DNA from: CAYYYP01 sp964475985
Lineage (GTDB): Bacteria > Bdellovibrionota > UBA1018 > CAYHWW01
Direction: 5' to 3'
Length of the DNA: 31,651 nucleotides
Assembly: GCA_964475985.1 (NCBI GenBank)
Contig: CAYYYP010000040.1
Coordinates: 1 to 31,651 of the forward strand
The translations under genes were made by a program, and so were the position numbers. Numbering within the stretch: position 1 is the first letter of the stretch; every line of letters begins with the position of its first letter. The notes under the pieces were generated by a model. The model did not search any database. It had not been told where the DNA came from and was given only the letters and a program-made list of their open reading frames with translations. This document shows, one piece after another, positions 30,691 to 31,651 of this stretch.

Positions 30691-31651
30691 GTGAACACCA
30701 CCGTCGAAGCAAAGAAGAAAAAATTCAAGATTGTCATCAGTGATTGCCACCTTTCCGGGGGGCTACAGGTTCAGGGTCAGCGAAACCCCCACGAGGATTT
30801 CTATTTTGATGACGAGATGGTCGAGTTCATCGAGTATTTTTCTACCGGCCCCGTTTACGGCGATGGTACTGAAGTAGAACTCATTATTAATGGAGATTTT
30901 TTTGATCCGTTAAACATTTCTTATCAAGGTGAATTTGAAGAAGTGATCACCGAGGAGTTCGCGGTTTACAAGATTGAAAAATGTTTTGCCGGCCACGAAG
31001 CCGTTATGAATGCTTTTCGTGAGTTCGTGAAAAAACCAGGCAAACGCCTCACCTACAATATCGGAAATCACGATGCGGATTTTTTCTTTCCGAAAGTCCG
31101 TGAGCATTTTGTGCGGGCCATTGACCCTCGGGGACAGGCTCCGAGTGAGTGTGTGGGCGTAAATTTTCAACGGCCAGGGATTGAAGTTGAAGGCGGCATT
31201 TATATCGAACATGGCAATCAGTTTGAGGCGGTGCATCTCATGAATTACGAGAGCCCCCTTCTGACGGAAGGTTTGGATGAACCAGTCTTGAACTTGCCTT
31301 GGGGAAGTTTTTACGTCCTAAAAATCATAAACCGTTTGAAGATTGAGCGTGACTACGTGGATAAAGTGAGGCCCGTAAAGGCCATGGTTTTTTGGGGATT
31401 ATTCACGGATCCTTGGTTCACCTTGCGGTTCGTTGCGGCCTCCATTTTCTATTTCTTTAAAACAAGGTTTATTTATAATCCGGTGAGGCGCAGTCGTTTA
31501 AGGGTGACGGCCCAAATTCTGAAGGATGAGGCAAAAACCTTTTTACAGGACCTGCAAGACGCGGCAAAATTTGTTTTGGATGAAAGGCCCGACATCCACA
31601 CCGTGATTTTCGGCCATACTCACTTGCCCATGCATAAAGTTTTTGCCGATG
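30691..31651 (+). CDS. LpxH-like metallophosphoesterase (3' partial)
   Basis: 320 residues are visible from a GTG at 30691, the only start after an in-frame TAG at 30673; the frame is open to the last base of the window. The calcineurin-like phosphoesterase motifs are in order: D18-x-H20 in VISDCHL, G68-D69 in INGDFFD, G125-N-H127-D in YNIGNHDAD, H174 in YIEHGNQFE and G-H-T-H near the window's end. The two-metal site is thus complete. LpxH-type enzymes remove UMP from UDP-2,3-diacylglucosamine in lipid A synthesis; this protein is longer and carries an inserted hydrophobic stretch (WFTLRFVAASIFYFF), so a different membrane-associated phosphoesterase is also possible. GAGAGG abuts the GTG and TACAAT lies six bases upstream, so the start is a little uncertain. 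Confidence 0.8.
   Translation, partial: MNTTVEAKKKKFKIVISDCHLSGGLQVQGQRNPHEDFYFDDEMVEFIEYFSTGPVYGDGTEVELIINGDFFDPLNISYQGEFEEVITEEFAVYKIEKCFAGHEAVMNAFREFVKKPGKRLTYNIGNHDADFFFPKVREHFVRAIDPRGQAPSECVGVNFQRPGIEVEGGIYIEHGNQFEAVHLMNYESPLLTEGLDEPVLNLPWGSFYVLKIINRLKIERDYVDKVRPVKAMVFWGLFTDPWFTLRFVAASIFYFFKTRFIYNPVRRSRLRVTAQILKDEAKTFLQDLQDAAKFVLDERPDIHTVIFGHTHLPMHKVFAD

Noticed and set aside
1..31651. CRISPR arrays, insertion sequences, prophage modules
   Set aside because: No regularly spaced direct repeats, intact transposase, integrase or phage structural gene was seen; the broken HTH frame alone does not justify such a call.

Overview
The window looks like chromosomal core and accessory DNA of a Gram-negative bacterium. 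Lipid-A/LPS-type genes (two GT9-family glycosyltransferases, a putative beta-barrel outer membrane protein, an LpxH-like metallophosphoesterase), PilZ proteins and an NtrC-type two-component pair fit a delta-proteobacterium or a member of Bdellovibrionota. That assignment is inference from gene content and protein style; no marker gene here settles it. A 10-N run at 4611-4620 shows the sequence is a scaffold. There is one tRNA gene, no rRNA, no CRISPR array and no intact mobile element.

Layout. 1-600: end of a protein with a sigma-region-4-like helix-turn-helix. 695-2794: polytopic membrane protein and small secreted protein (minus). 2822-3675: poorly coding stretch with a broken HTH reading frame and a tiny membrane ORF. 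3676-4380: DEDDy exonuclease of the YprB type. 4391-7716: minus-strand genes for a small membrane protein (cut by the gap), a thioredoxin-fold protein, a double-Nudix protein and a membrane protein. 7777-8973: heptosyltransferase-like GT9. 8974-9627: non-coding, with a candidate structured RNA. 9628-11274: XRE regulator, terminators and an RmlD-like reductase. 11255-13397: divergent GT9-like protein and PilZ protein. 13522-13598: tRNA-Arg(UCG). 13599-14937: EamA transporter and a second PilZ-like protein.

15090-16939: htpX and an M14 amidase, translationally coupled. 17007-20497: ftsK and a ROK kinase, divergent. 20561-21883: putative outer membrane barrel. 21900-24753: NtrC-type regulator and sensor kinase, overlapping. 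24886-25140: small exported protein. 25304-26278: epmA (elongation factor P lysyl ligase). 26293-27442: membrane protein and DUF309 protein. 27530-29086: exported alkaline-phosphatase-superfamily enzyme. 29215-30635: an Fe-S neighbourhood of BFD-like [2Fe-2S] protein, Mrp ATPase and 4Fe-4S ferredoxin. 30691-end: metallophosphoesterase, cut by the window edge.

The most consistent unexplained signal is regulatory. Many genes lack a Shine-Dalgarno sequence and instead have a sigma-70-like -10 hexamer ending 6-9 bases before the start codon, which predicts leaderless mRNAs. Other points of interest are a candidate ~208-nt structured RNA (9289-9496), an NtrC-type regulator with GSFTNA in place of GAFTGA, a cysteine-free Mrp next to two Fe-S proteins, and a tandem Nudix protein with a zinc ribbon between its domains.
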